64,000 nt of DNA, from positions 1 through 64,000 of the forward strand of contig JAJDTI010000169.1 of assembly GCA_022827245.1 (NCBI GenBank), in the 5' to 3' direction. A program made the translations under genes and the position numbers. Every line of letters starts with the position of its first letter. The first letter of the stretch is position 1. The notes below the pieces were generated by a model, which was not told the DNA's origin, did no database searches, and worked only from the letters and a program-made list of their open reading frames with translations. Below are positions 36,551-45,180 of the stretch, one piece after another. This stretch comes from Pseudomonadales bacterium. Lineage in GTDB: Bacteria > Pseudomonadota > Gammaproteobacteria > Pseudomonadales > Azotimanducaceae.

Positions 36551-37907
36551 ACTTCGCGAGCACGACGCCGATGGCGCCGGCGCGGGGCCGCTTGCGACCG
36601 CCGCGCCCGAATCCCGCCACGCGCATCTCCTGAACCGGGACTTCCTGCTCCTCTGGCAGGGGCAGGCCGCGAACGGGGTGAGCGTCGCCATGGCGCAGGT
36701 CGCCACGGTTTACTGGCTGCTCGAGGAGACCGGCTCCGCCACGACCATGGGGCTCGTTTCCATGACCGCGGCCATTCCCGGCGTTCTGCTCGGCCCGTTC
36801 GGCGGGGCCCTCGCCGACCGCTACTCGCGCAGGACCCTGATCGTCCTCGGGAACTGCCTGCTCGGCGTCGCCGCCCTGTGCCTGGGAATCGCGTTCCTGG
36901 CCGTCGCCGACCAGGTCGCACTGAAGATCGGGGCCCTGGTGGTCTTCGGCGTGCTGACCGGCGCCGCCAGCGCCATGCTGCGTCCGGCCGTGATGGCCTC
37001 CGTGCCGAACCTGGTGCCACTCGCGCGCCTCAACACCGCCAACGCCATGAACAGCTTCGCCACCATGGCGAGTTCCGGCATCGGCAACGCCATCGGTGGC
37101 GTGCTGTTCCGCGTGATCGGCGCGCCGATGCTGTTTCTCGCGACCGGCTGCACCTACCTCCTGGCCGGGCTGGCGGTGGCCTTCCTCCGGATGCCGCAGA
37201 AGCTCCCCCTGGCGCCGCCGTCCTGGCGCTCCCTCATGGGCGCCTTCATGACGGACGTCGTGGTGGGACTGCGTTACGTCTGGTCACGGAAAGGCTTGCG
37301 CAACATGGTGCTCGCCTTCGGGGTGCTGAACTTCGTGACGGCGCCGATGGCAGTCCTGCTCCCCATCCTGCTCGACCAGCACAGGGGGCTGCCCCCGGAC
37401 TGGTACGGCTACCTGATGGGGACCCTCGCGGCGGGCAACGTCACCGGCATGATCGTCGCCGGAACGGTGCGCATAGACGGGCCGGCCCGTACCGTCTCCA
37501 TGATGGCCGCGCTGTACTCGATGGCGGTGTGCACGTTCGTGATCGGCGTGGCCGAGTCGCCCTACATTCTCCTCGTCGCCCACGCCATCGACGGGGTATT
37601 CATGGGCGTGATGATGGTGGCGTTCACGACGCTCATGCAGGCCACCACCCCGGACCACCTTCGGGGCCGCGTCATGAGCGTCATGATGACCCTGATCATG
37701 GGCACTATGCCGATCGCCATGGGCCTCGCCGGCGTGCTGGCGGACGCGGTGGACCAGAACGTGCCCGTGCTCTTCATCGGCGGCGGGGTCGCCGCCGCCT
37801 GCATCGTGACCGCGATGGGCAGCGGGCGGGCGTTCCGGGGGTTCCTGGGGACGCGGCTATACGGCGGGAGCGCCGACGGGCACGTGACCCAACGCCCGAC
37901 TCAGTAG
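36543..37907 (+). CDS. MFS exporter, EntS/MFS_3-like
   Basis: 454 residues from a GTG at 36543 that overlaps the dehydrogenase stop. It starts with a hydrophilic ~35-residue tail and then NRDFLLLWQGQAANGVSVAMAQVATVYWL, typical of the MFS_3/EntS branch; the motif A-like loop is GGALADRYSRRTLIVLG. About 12 membrane segments follow. This branch mainly exports siderophores, drugs and other small molecules. The substrate cannot be read; coupling to the zinc dehydrogenase suggests a shared metabolite. Confidence 0.88.
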   Translation: MAELREHDADGAGAGPLATAAPESRHAHLLNRDFLLLWQGQAANGVSVAMAQVATVYWLLEETGSATTMGLVSMTAAIPGVLLGPFGGALADRYSRRTLIVLGNCLLGVAALCLGIAFLAVADQVALKIGALVVFGVLTGAASAMLRPAVMASVPNLVPLARLNTANAMNSFATMASSGIGNAIGGVLFRVIGAPMLFLATGCTYLLAGLAVAFLRMPQKLPLAPPSWRSLMGAFMTDVVVGLRYVWSRKGLRNMVLAFGVLNFVTAPMAVLLPILLDQHRGLPPDWYGYLMGTLAAGNVTGMIVAGTVRIDGPARTVSMMAALYSMAVCTFVIGVAESPYILLVAHAIDGVFMGVMMVAFTTLMQATTPDHLRGRVMSVMMTLIMGTMPIAMGLAGVLADAVDQNVPVLFIGGGVAAACIVTAMGSGRAFRGFLGTRLYGGSADGHVTQRPTQ

Positions 37908-37910
37908 AAT
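37905..37910 (+). promoter_or_regulatory. Candidate -10 box (TAGAAT) for the Phd/ParE pair
   Basis: TAGAAT overlaps the MFS stop codon and lies 33 bases upstream of the antitoxin ATG, so the toxin-antitoxin pair has its own promoter. GGATTCAGACCGACAAGGACTCC between the two, in outline, may hold the autorepressor site. Confidence 0.5.
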
Positions 37911-37942
37911 CGGACCTGGATTCAGACCGACAAGGACTCCGC

Positions 37943-38215
37943 ATGGCATCGGAGATCATCAGTCTGACCGAATTCAAGGCCAAGGCAGCCCGAGTGCTGG
38001 CTGACATCAAAGCCAGCGGGCACACGGTCGTGCTCACGCAGAACGGCAGGGCCACGGCGGTCGTTCAGGATTTCGAGTCCCACCAGCGTCTGCAGGACGC
38101 GCTGTTGATGCTGAAGCTCGTGCTGCAGGCTGAAGCGGACATATCGGCAGGCAACACCACCCCACAGGCCGAGGTCTTCGCAGATTTCCGGGCACGCCTC
38201 GAGCCAGCCGAGTGA
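37943..38215 (+). CDS. Phd/YefM-type antitoxin
   Basis: 90 residues from the ATG at 37943. The N-terminal ~55 residues have the Phd/YefM fold (ISLTEFKAKAARVLADIKASGHTVVLTQNGRATAVVQD, in outline) that binds DNA as a dimer; the C-terminal helix (ALLMLKLVLQAEADISAG and onward) is the toxin-wrapping segment. The gene overlaps the toxin gene by four bases (GTGA), normal for such pairs. It appears intact. Confidence 0.9.
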   Translation: MASEIISLTEFKAKAARVLADIKASGHTVVLTQNGRATAVVQDFESHQRLQDALLMLKLVLQAEADISAGNTTPQAEVFADFRARLEPAE

Positions 38216-38424
38216 CCGGGCGACCGGTCCTCTGGACCAAGACGGCCCGTACCGACCTCAATCACATCGTCGACTTCATCGCGGATAACGACGCTGCTAC
38301 CGCCCTCGTCGTAGCGCGGCGGATTGAAGCCCGCAGCGAAACGCTGCGACACCACCCCGAGCGCGGCGTGCTCGACGCGCGCCGAGACCTCTCCAGCCTG
38401 CTCTTCGAAAGGCTGGTCCGGTAG
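38212..38424 (+). CDS. ParE/RelE-type toxin, C-terminally short
   Basis: 70 residues from a GTG overlapping the antitoxin stop. The N-terminal part VLWTKTARTDLNHIVDFIADNDAATALVVARRI is the usual ParE start, with HHPERG in the middle. ParE proteins normally have about 95-100 residues and continue after REL.V to a YRIVYxV strand that completes the fold. Here FERLVR is followed at once by TAG, so about 25 residues are missing and the core sheet is incomplete. It is probably inactive while the antitoxin is kept. Confidence 0.7.
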   Translation: MTGRPVLWTKTARTDLNHIVDFIADNDAATALVVARRIEARSETLRHHPERGVLDARRDLSSLLFERLVR

Positions 38425-38500
38425 ACGGCCAGCGCGGCACGGCTGGACGCGCCCCGTCGAACATCGCTACCCTCCGGGTAGCAACAGCCGAGAAACTCCG

Positions 38501-39880
38501 ATGGCCGCGACACGCACCGCTCCCGAAACCGAGACCGCCGCACCCCCACCGCGCGATCCCGAGTCGGCTTTCTTCAGCGAGACACCCCCGGCGTACGCTC
38601 CCCTCCCGCTCACGCCGGACCTGGATCCGCCCGGCGCCGACCGGCTCGGGCTCTCGCCGGAGGAGATCGAGCAGTTCCGCACGCAGGGCTACGTCGTCAA
38701 GCGGGGGCTCATCCCCACGACCGACCTCGCTCCGTTCCGGGAACTCTTCTGGCGGCAGCCCCCGGTGCTCGCGGCCGGCGTGTCGCGTGACGATCCGGCC
38801 ACGTGGGTCGATCCGGGAGACCGATGGCTGGAAGAGAACCGGTGGGGACTGGACGCCGACTGGATGGGGGGCAGCCCCTGGCCCTCGCCCGAGGACGAGC
38901 GGCCCGGCGCCACCGTCGGCGAGCGCGTGGGGCGGCTGGCGCACCGGCTGAACCGCGACAGCGCGAACGACGTCTGGCGCTGGCACGGCCTCGGGCACGA
39001 TCCGGCCTTCGTCGCGGCGACCTCCGCGCATCCGCGCATGCTCTACATGCTCGAGGCGCTGATGGGCGGCCCCGTCAAGCGTCCGTGGCGCAACCGGGGG
39101 GTCTACGCGATCTTCCCGAGAGCGCGGGACGAGCGCGAGTCCCGGCTCGGGGCGCACATGGACCAGAACATGATGGAACTGTCGGGCGTCACCCTGCTCG
39201 ACGACGTGCCGCCCCATTCCGGCGGTTTCACGATCTTCCCGACGTCGCCGCAGATGCTCTATCCGACCTCCGAACAGGCCCTCAACTGGGTCGCGACGGA
39301 AGCATCGACGGAGGCCATCGACCGCCTGAAGGAACAGGTGCAGCCGGTCGAGTTCACCGGCCGGGCAGGCGACACGATCTTCGCCCACGGGCTGGTCGTG
39401 CACAGCGCGGGGCTGCACGAGACGGACCGCATGCGGCTCGCCGTCATCCAGGACTTCAACAAGGTGCGCCGGCGCAGCCACATGCGGTGGACGGCGGCGG
39501 GCAAGCACGGCGGGCCGCGCGTCCAGTGCGACATGGACGGCTACTTCCGCTTCCCGACCGATGGGGACGACGACCCGGCCGACGGCCTGCGCGAAGTCAC
39601 CAACCAGTGGATCATGGACTCGAACGAGTTCGTGCTGTCGCGCGACGCGCCGTTCGAGGACATGTTCCACGACTGGAACCTGGGCCGCGAGCCCGTGCGG
39701 GGCCACGTGGTGGACGAACCGCCCTGGTGGCGGAAGTACGGGCTGCCGCCGTTGCCGTCCGCGACGCAGCCGCCCGGTGGGGGCGGCATGGCCGCGGTGC
39801 CGCTCTCGGAGATCGCGACCTACGAGGGGGACGGCGTCTGGCGCGTGCAGTCGCGGGCGAACGACTGGATGGATGGCTGA
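38501..39880 (+). CDS. Phytanoyl-CoA dioxygenase (PhyH) family protein
   Basis: 459 residues from the ATG at 38501. The Fe(II)/2-oxoglutarate site is visible: LGAHMDQNMMELSGV (His-x-Asp) and IFAHGLVVHSAGLHETDRMRLAVIQDF (distal His and Arg). QFRTQGYVVKRGLIP near residue 60 is the common PhyH start (flexible N-terminus before it). The family hydroxylates acyl-CoAs, ectoine or natural products. The gene stands alone after the toxin pair; a second PhyH member lies at 53005. The extra C-terminal ~110 residues (NQWIMDSNEFVLSRDAPFEDM onward) are not part of the standard domain. Confidence 0.87.
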   Translation: MAATRTAPETETAAPPPRDPESAFFSETPPAYAPLPLTPDLDPPGADRLGLSPEEIEQFRTQGYVVKRGLIPTTDLAPFRELFWRQPPVLAAGVSRDDPATWVDPGDRWLEENRWGLDADWMGGSPWPSPEDERPGATVGERVGRLAHRLNRDSANDVWRWHGLGHDPAFVAATSAHPRMLYMLEALMGGPVKRPWRNRGVYAIFPRARDERESRLGAHMDQNMMELSGVTLLDDVPPHSGGFTIFPTSPQMLYPTSEQALNWVATEASTEAIDRLKEQVQPVEFTGRAGDTIFAHGLVVHSAGLHETDRMRLAVIQDFNKVRRRSHMRWTAAGKHGGPRVQCDMDGYFRFPTDGDDDPADGLREVTNQWIMDSNEFVLSRDAPFEDMFHDWNLGREPVRGHVVDEPPWWRKYGLPPLPSATQPPGGGGMAAVPLSEIATYEGDGVWRVQSRANDWMDG

Positions 39881-39919
39881 GGCCGGCGCGGGGCCAAACG
39901 CAGGTCTCGCTATCGAGTC

Positions 39920-40138
39920 TCACTCAAACGCGCTGCGAGGCACACCCGACTGACGCATGATCGACAGCAGCGTGCCGACGCGTAACTCCCGGTGATCGGG
40001 TACAGGCACGGTGACCGTCCCCCGTCGCATGCCGCCTCTGCATCACGATGTGGCTGCCGCGTCTTCGCACCTCCACGAAGCCGCGGTCTTCCAGAATGCT
40101 GCAGAGATCCCGTCCCGAGAGGGGTCCGCAGCCTACCC
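39920..40138 (-). pseudogene. hicA: HicA toxin, frameshifted
   Basis: Two frames together give a full HicA. The first reads PLSGRDLCSILEDRGFVEVRRRGSHIVMQRR, including the catalytic GSH; the second, from about 40027, reads RRGTVTVPVPDHRELRVGTLLSIMRQSGVPRSAFE and ends at 39920. A one-base change joins them. No standard start codon is found in the first frame (it begins GTAGGCTGC right after the antitoxin stop), a second sign of decay. HicA proteins are mRNA interferases; this copy should be inactive, though its antitoxin HicB remains. Confidence 0.75.
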
Positions 40139-40354
40139 AACCGCGACCTCGACGCGAGTGACGTACACCTCGCTCCGCAAGCGCTCGACAATCTCGTCCT
40201 CAGGAGCCGCCTCGAAGAACAACTCAAGCGCTTCGCAGAGATTCTCGCGCGCCTGCGCAACAGTGCCGCCCTCGCTCGCAACGTCGACCTCGGGGCAGAG
40301 GGCGACATACCCGTCGCCCTCGCGTTCAATCACGGCAGTCAGTTCCTTCCTCAT
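40133..40354 (-). CDS. hicB: HicB antitoxin
   Basis: 73 residues with the classic HicB sequence: LTAVIEREGDGYVALCPEVDVASEGGTVAQARENLCEALELFFE and SEVYVTRVEVAVG, in outline. This small form lacks the extra C-terminal DNA-binding domain. It is apparently intact and precedes, on the minus strand, the frameshifted HicA gene, with an overlap of a few bases. The pair is thus a HicBA operon with a dead toxin. Confidence 0.9.
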   Translation of the reverse strand: MRKELTAVIEREGDGYVALCPEVDVASEGGTVAQARENLCEALELFFEAAPEDEIVERLRSEVYVTRVEVAVG

Positions 40355-40423
40355 CGCCCCTCACAAGTCGCCTTGAGTACTTCGAGTCCATCGCAATCCC
40401 ATTGCCGGCCCGACCATGAGGCA

Positions 40424-41605
40424 CTACACAACGCCGGCCTTGTGGAGCGTTTCTAGTTCCTCGATCGAGAGGCCGACCAACCCACGATACACCTCGTCGT
40501 TGTGCTCTCCGAGTTCCGGCCCCGGCCAGCGCACCGCGCCCTGGGTGCGCGACAGCTTCGGGAAGACGTTCTGCATCTTGAGCCGCTCGAACACCGGGTG
40601 CGCCACGTCGACGATCGCGTCGCGGGCCCGGAAGTGGGGGTCGGTGAGCATCTCGGGCGCCCGGAAGATCCGGCCCGCCGGGACGCCGTGTCGCTCGAGG
40701 ATGTCGAGCAACGGGTCGGCCGGGAGCTTCGCCGTCCACCCGGCAATGGCCTCGTCGAGTTCGTCCTGGTGCTCGCCGCGCGCGACGTGGTCCGCGTAGC
40801 GCGCATCGGTCGCGAGTTCCGGCTGCCCCATCGCCTCCGCCAGGCGCGCGAACACCGAGTCCTGGTTGGCGCCCATGACGATCATCTCGCCGTCCGCCGT
40901 CGGATAGACATTGGAAGGTGCCGTCTTCGGCAGGATCGCCCCGCTGCGCTCCCGGATCGTCCCGCCCTGGGTGTACTCCGGGACGGTCGACTCCATGACG
41001 GCGAGCACCGCCTCGTAGATCGCCGAGTCGACCACCTGGCCCTTCCCCGTGCGTTCGCGATCGTGCAGCGCCGCCAGGGCGCCCACGCACGCGAACGTGG
41101 CGGCGAGCGAATCCCCGATCGAGAGCCCGACGCGGCTCGGCGGCCGTTCCGGGTCGCCGGCGAGGTAGCGGATGCCTCCCATCGCCTCGCCGACCGACCC
41201 GTAGCCCGCGCGGCGCGCGTACGGTCCGGTCTGTCCGAAGCCGGACACGCGCACCATCACCAGCCGCTCGTTGACGGCGGACAGCGCGTCGTAGTCGAGT
41301 CCCCAGCGCTCGAGCGTTCCCGGCCGGAAGTTCTCGATCAGCACGTCGGCGTGCGCGACGAGTTCCCTGAGCAGTTCCTGGCCCCGCGGTTCGCGCAAGT
41401 TGAGCGTGACGGATTTCTTGTTGCGCGCGATCACGGGCCACCAGACCGGCAGCCCCCTGCCCCACGCCCGCATCGGATCCCCGGTCCCCGGCGCCTCGAC
41501 CTTGATGACCTCCGCGCCCATGTCGCCGAAGAGCTGGCCGCAAAACGGGCCGGCGATCAGCGTGCCGAGTTCGACGACGCGGATGTCGGTCAGCGGGCCC
41601 GTCAT
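40424..41605 (-). CDS. Class III CoA-transferase (CaiB/BaiF family)
   Basis: 393 residues from the ATG at 41605, overlapping the glnS stop by four bases (ATGA). Family marks are VVELGTLIAGPFCGQLFGDMGAEVIKVE at the N-terminus, NKKSVTLNL, GFGQTGPYARRAGYG, and LSIGDSLAATFACVGALAALHDRERTGKGQ, in outline, where Asp is the likely nucleophile. The enzyme moves CoA between carboxylic acids, probably in degradation of an organic acid. Coupling to glnS is unusual and probably only reflects read-through transcription. Confidence 0.9.
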   Translation of the reverse strand: MTGPLTDIRVVELGTLIAGPFCGQLFGDMGAEVIKVEAPGTGDPMRAWGRGLPVWWPVIARNKKSVTLNLREPRGQELLRELVAHADVLIENFRPGTLERWGLDYDALSAVNERLVMVRVSGFGQTGPYARRAGYGSVGEAMGGIRYLAGDPERPPSRVGLSIGDSLAATFACVGALAALHDRERTGKGQVVDSAIYEAVLAVMESTVPEYTQGGTIRERSGAILPKTAPSNVYPTADGEMIVMGANQDSVFARLAEAMGQPELATDARYADHVARGEHQDELDEAIAGWTAKLPADPLLDILERHGVPAGRIFRAPEMLTDPHFRARDAIVDVAHPVFERLKMQNVFPKLSRTQGAVRWPGPELGEHNDEVYRGLVGLSIEELETLHKAGVV

Positions 41606-43254
41606 GTCGCCTCCGGGCGGTAGGAGTCGCGCAGCGTCACGATCCGGTTGAACACCGGCGTCTCCGCCGAATGCTCGACGGGGTCCTTGAAGAAGTATCC
41701 GACCCGCTCGAACTGGAACCGTTCGGCGTCCGCCGCAGCCAGGGCGGGCTCGACGATCGCCTCGGCGACTGCAAGAGACGCGGGATTGAGCTCCGCCTCC
41801 ATGTTCTCCGGGGCCGGGGCCGGCACGGAGAACAGCCGGTCGTACACGCGCACCGTCGCCGCCTGCCCGGACTGCCGGCTGACCCAGTGGATCACGCCCT
41901 TTGGCTTCAGCCCGCTGGTATCGCTGCCGCTCTTCGACTCGGGGAAGTAGGTGCAACGCAGCTCGACTACGTCCCCCGCGTCGTTCCTGACGACCTCGTC
42001 GCAGCGGACGACATAGCCGTACCGCAGTCGCACGAGGCCCCCAGGCGAGAGGCGGCGGAACTTGCGGGGCGGCTCCTCCATGAAGTCCTCCCGTTCTATC
42101 GCGAGCGAGCGGCCGAAGGTGATGGCCCGCGTACCCATCTGCGGGTGTTTGCCGTGCCAGGGCGCCTCCAGGGTCTCGTCCTCGTCGGAGGGGTAGTTGA
42201 CGATCGTGACGGGAAGGGGGTCGAGCACGGCCATCGCCCGCGGCGCCGTGTCCTCCAGCGCCTGCCGGGCGCAGAAGTCGAGCAGTTCCATCGCCACCCG
42301 GTTCTCCTGGCGGGTGACGCCCACCCGCTGGCAGAAGTCGCGGATCATCTCCGGCGTGTAGCCCCGGCGCCGGAGGCCGGAGATCGTCGGCAGGCGCGGA
42401 TCGTCCCAGCCGGCGACGTGGCCCCGCTCCACCATCTGCCGGAAGAACCGCGTGGACATGACCGTGAACTCCAGGTTCAGCCGGGAAAACTCGATCTGCG
42501 GCGGATGGAAGTTCACGTCCACGTTGTCGAGCACCCAGTCGTAGAGCTCGCGGTTGTTCTCGAACTCCAGCGTGCACAGGGAGTGCGTGATGCCTTCCAG
42601 CGCGTCGGAGAGGCAGTGGGTGAAGTCGTACATGGGGTAGATGCACCATGCGTCGCCGGTGCGATGGTGCGTAGCGTGCCGGACGCGGTAGAGCACCGGA
42701 TCGCGCATGACGATGTTGGAGGCGGCCATGTCGATCCTCGCCCGCAACACGTGCGCTCCGTCCGGGAACTCCCCGGCGCGCATGCGACGGAAGAGATCCA
42801 GGTTCTCGGCTACCGCGCGGTCGCGGTACGGGCTCGGTGTCCCCGGCTCCGTGAAGCTGCCCCGCGTCGCCGCGATCTCCTCGGCGCTCTGGCTGTCGAC
42901 GTACGCCTTGCCGCGTTCGATGAGTTGCTCTGCGAAACCGTAGAGCGCGTCGAAGTAATCCGAAGCGAAGGTGGCCGTCTCGCCCCAGGAGAAACCGAGC
43001 CAGGCAACGTCGCGCTCAATGGCTTCGACGAACTCCTCGCTCTCCTTCAACGGGTTCGTGTCGTCGAAGCGCAGGTACGTGCGCCCACCGAACTCCTCGG
43101 CCACGCCGAAGTTCAGGCAGATGGACTTCGCGTGACCGATGGTGAGGTAGCCGTTCGGCTCCGGCGGGAACCGCGTCACCACGGTGTCCGTCACGCCTTC
43201 CGCCAGGTCCTGGCGGATCCGGTGGCGTATGAAGTCGCTCGAGTCGTCCGGCAT
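41602..43254 (-). CDS. glnS: Glutaminyl-tRNA synthetase
   Basis: 550 residues, the normal length. HIGH signature: PPEPNGYLTIGHAKS (residues about 30-44). GlnRS-specific parts include RFDDTNPLKESEEFVEAI and GWDDPRLPTISGLRRRGYTPE. The second signature, VMSKR in Escherichia coli, is VMSTR here, so the KMSKS Lys is missing. The anticodon-binding beta-barrels make up the C-terminal ~200 residues. It charges tRNA-Gln directly, consistent with Gammaproteobacteria. A TAGAAT box lies 30 bases upstream, and a hairpin separates it from the GNAT gene. Confidence 0.97.
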   Translation of the reverse strand: MPDDSSDFIRHRIRQDLAEGVTDTVVTRFPPEPNGYLTIGHAKSICLNFGVAEEFGGRTYLRFDDTNPLKESEEFVEAIERDVAWLGFSWGETATFASDYFDALYGFAEQLIERGKAYVDSQSAEEIAATRGSFTEPGTPSPYRDRAVAENLDLFRRMRAGEFPDGAHVLRARIDMAASNIVMRDPVLYRVRHATHHRTGDAWCIYPMYDFTHCLSDALEGITHSLCTLEFENNRELYDWVLDNVDVNFHPPQIEFSRLNLEFTVMSTRFFRQMVERGHVAGWDDPRLPTISGLRRRGYTPEMIRDFCQRVGVTRQENRVAMELLDFCARQALEDTAPRAMAVLDPLPVTIVNYPSDEDETLEAPWHGKHPQMGTRAITFGRSLAIEREDFMEEPPRKFRRLSPGGLVRLRYGYVVRCDEVVRNDAGDVVELRCTYFPESKSGSDTSGLKPKGVIHWVSRQSGQAATVRVYDRLFSVPAPAPENMEAELNPASLAVAEAIVEPALAAADAERFQFERVGYFFKDPVEHSAETPVFNRIVTLRDSYRPEAT

Positions 43255-43283
43255 GGGCGAGGGCGGTCCCGTCGAAAGCGCGC

Positions 43284-43289
43284 ATTCTA
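43284..43289 (-). promoter_or_regulatory. Candidate -10 box (TAGAAT) for glnS
   Basis: Minus-strand TAGAAT, 30 bases before the glnS ATG, giving a short leader of about 20-24 bases. It lies directly after the GNAT gene's candidate terminator. Confidence 0.55.
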
Positions 43290-43299
43290 GCCCCCATCT

Positions 43300-43320
43300 C
43301 CGGCCCGCTGGACGGGCCGG
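43300..43320 (-). terminator. Terminator-like hairpin after the GNAT gene
   Basis: CCGGCCCG, loop CTGGA, CGGGCCGG: a perfect 8-bp GC stem 16 bases after the GNAT stop. No T-run follows on the minus strand, so factor-independent function is uncertain. Confidence 0.5.
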
Positions 43321-43335
43321 CGCGCGGGCCTCCGT

Positions 43336-44331
43336 TCAGGCTGCCTGGCCGTCCACCCGCTTGACGAACGTCCGCCGCGTGCCCGCGCGCGCGAAACCGC
43401 TAGCCTCGTACAGCGCCTGCGCGGGGTGGTTGAATCCCGGCGTCTCGGTGTGCGCGGTCGAGATGCCGCGTTCGGCGAGGCGACGGAAACCCTCTTGCAC
43501 CAGCGCTTGGGTCAGGCCCTTGCCACGGAATTCCGGACGACTGCCGACCGGCTCGAAGTGGCCGGTCCCGGAGGCGGGGTCGGGCCAGCAGATGCAGCAC
43601 GCCGCGAAGCGTCCGCCGTCGCCCTCGACGACCAGGTCGCATTCGCCGACATAGGGCGACATCGCGCGCAGGGCCCGGTAGCGCTCGGCGGTCCAGGAGC
43701 TGCCCAGCCAGGCGTCACGGTGCACGGCGACTCTCTCGTCGATGTCCGCCTCCCTGGCATGGCGGATGAGGAACGGCGCCGGCGGACCGGACTCCTCCAC
43801 GGGCCTGGCCAGGTCTCTCGCATACTCGATCGCATGGTGCCCCGTGGGCTCGTACCCGCGGTCCATCAGCGCCCCGACGCGGTCCTCGTCGTGCTCGCAA
43901 GCGCCGATGGCGAGCCAGCGCCCATCCCGAACGCTCGGCGATTGGCGGCCCCGTTCGGCCCACTGCGCCATGTCCTCCACGTCGACGATCCACGGCCAGG
44001 CAGGTTCCCCGGCGCGGCGCCGCTCCTCGGCCCAGTCGAGCATGGCCGCGCCGACCTTGCCGTCCCACGCCAGGTCCGCGCGGAGATCGAGTTCGACCTG
44101 GGTCGTTCCCTCGAGCCATACGTAACCGGCAATCCCGTCGCCATCGAACCAGAGCCGCAGCCACGGGATGTCCCCGGGCTCGCCCGAGTGGCCGAGCGTC
44201 AGGCGCCAGACGATGTCGCCCGGACGGACGTAGACGGCTTCGGGCCGGGCGGCGGTGTTCGCGGACGCGAACGCGAGCAGCCCTTCGAGCTGCGCGGTCG
44301 AGAACGGAGCCGAGCCGTTCGGGGAACCCAT
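43336..44331 (-). CDS. GNAT-family N-acetyltransferase
   Basis: 331 residues from the ATG at 44331. The C-terminal ~160 residues hold a GNAT domain with the acetyl-CoA motif RPEFRGKGLTQALVQEGFRRL and NHPAQALYEASGFARAGTRRTF. The N-terminal half (VWRLTLGHSGEPGDIPWLRLWF and onward) resembles a second, degenerate GNAT-like lobe, as in mycothiol-synthase-like tandem proteins. The substrate is unknown. It lies 11 bases after the NTF2-like gene, on the same strand. Confidence 0.82.
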   Translation of the reverse strand: MGSPNGSAPFSTAQLEGLLAFASANTAARPEAVYVRPGDIVWRLTLGHSGEPGDIPWLRLWFDGDGIAGYVWLEGTTQVELDLRADLAWDGKVGAAMLDWAEERRRAGEPAWPWIVDVEDMAQWAERGRQSPSVRDGRWLAIGACEHDEDRVGALMDRGYEPTGHHAIEYARDLARPVEESGPPAPFLIRHAREADIDERVAVHRDAWLGSSWTAERYRALRAMSPYVGECDLVVEGDGGRFAACCICWPDPASGTGHFEPVGSRPEFRGKGLTQALVQEGFRRLAERGISTAHTETPGFNHPAQALYEASGFARAGTRRTFVKRVDGQAA

Positions 44332-44342
44332 GTGCCGGCAGC

Positions 44343-45113
44343 TTACGGTGCGATGATCGAACGGCCGCCGATGCGCCAGGCGCCCTCCGGCCTGCCCACC
44401 ACGAACACCGCGTGGACGCGGCCTCCGTCGGTGTCCTCCCAGGTCGCCGCCACGACCGCGCCGTCCGACCCTGCCTGCACCGCGCGGGCGTCCTGCACCG
44501 AACGCGGTCTCCCGGCGGCCGTGGCCAGTCCCTCGACGACTTCGGCGTGGCCGCCGTAGCGATCCACGCGGCCGATGCCCACGTCGACGAGTGGATGGCT
44601 GACGGAACCGCCCGCCGCCTCGAAGTCTCCGGCGGCCAGCCGGTCCAGGTGCTCGCCGACGACACCGATCGGGGCGGACGCATCGACCGCTTCGCCCTCC
44701 CTGAACGAGTCTGTGCCGAACCGGGCCTGGATCCCCCAGGAACCGTCGATCCGGGTCAGGATGTAGGTCACACGATTGCGCAGGATCGGCTCGTCGTTGG
44801 CGTTGTACCGCGTCCAGCCGCCGGCGAGGTGGACCTTGTCGGCGGACTCGTGCACGCGCACGGGCTCGACGCCGACCGATCGCACCCAGCCGGTGGCCTC
44901 GCGGGCCGACCACGAGGCGCCGGCCGCGTACTCGGCCGGCGTTTCGAAGTAGAGCCCCGTGCCCCGCGCCGAGACACGGACGTGCGGATAGCTCATCACG
45001 GCCGCCCAGCCCTCGGCGTCCTTCGCGCTGTCCGCGCGGAAGAACTGGTGGTAGGCGTCTTCCGGGGACTCGAAGACGGGCTTGTCGCTCTCTCGGCTCA
45101 CGATCTCTCCCAC
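44343..45113 (-). CDS. NTF2-like (SnoaL/calcium-kinase-association fold) tandem protein
   Basis: 256 residues. Two similar repeats of about 120 residues are visible: the first starts SPEDAYHQFFRADSAKDAEGWAAVMSYPHVRVSA and contains WGIQARFGTDSF; the second starts HLDRLAAGDFEAAGGSVSHPLVDVG and contains AWRIGGRSII. This is the cone-shaped NTF2-like fold, used for small-molecule binding or isomerisation; catalytic residues cannot be assigned. Start is a GTG at 45113 (GTG 45101 is possible). It is the first gene of a unit with the GNAT gene and has a TAGAAT box 31 bases upstream. Confidence 0.7.
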   Translation of the reverse strand: MGEIVSRESDKPVFESPEDAYHQFFRADSAKDAEGWAAVMSYPHVRVSARGTGLYFETPAEYAAGASWSAREATGWVRSVGVEPVRVHESADKVHLAGGWTRYNANDEPILRNRVTYILTRIDGSWGIQARFGTDSFREGEAVDASAPIGVVGEHLDRLAAGDFEAAGGSVSHPLVDVGIGRVDRYGGHAEVVEGLATAAGRPRSVQDARAVQAGSDGAVVAATWEDTDGGRVHAVFVVGRPEGAWRIGGRSIIAP

Positions 45114-45143
45114 GGGCTTGCGCCCGGAACACCCACCCGTTCC

Positions 45144-45149
45144 ATTCTA
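45144..45149 (-). promoter_or_regulatory. Candidate -10 box (TAGAAT)
   Basis: Minus-strand TAGAAT, 31 bases before the NTF2-like gene, in the 67-base gap with the divergent hydrolase gene. No clear plus-strand box is seen. Confidence 0.45.
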
Positions 45150-45180
45150 CGGCGCAAGCCCATAGGCTATCGCGCCAGCC

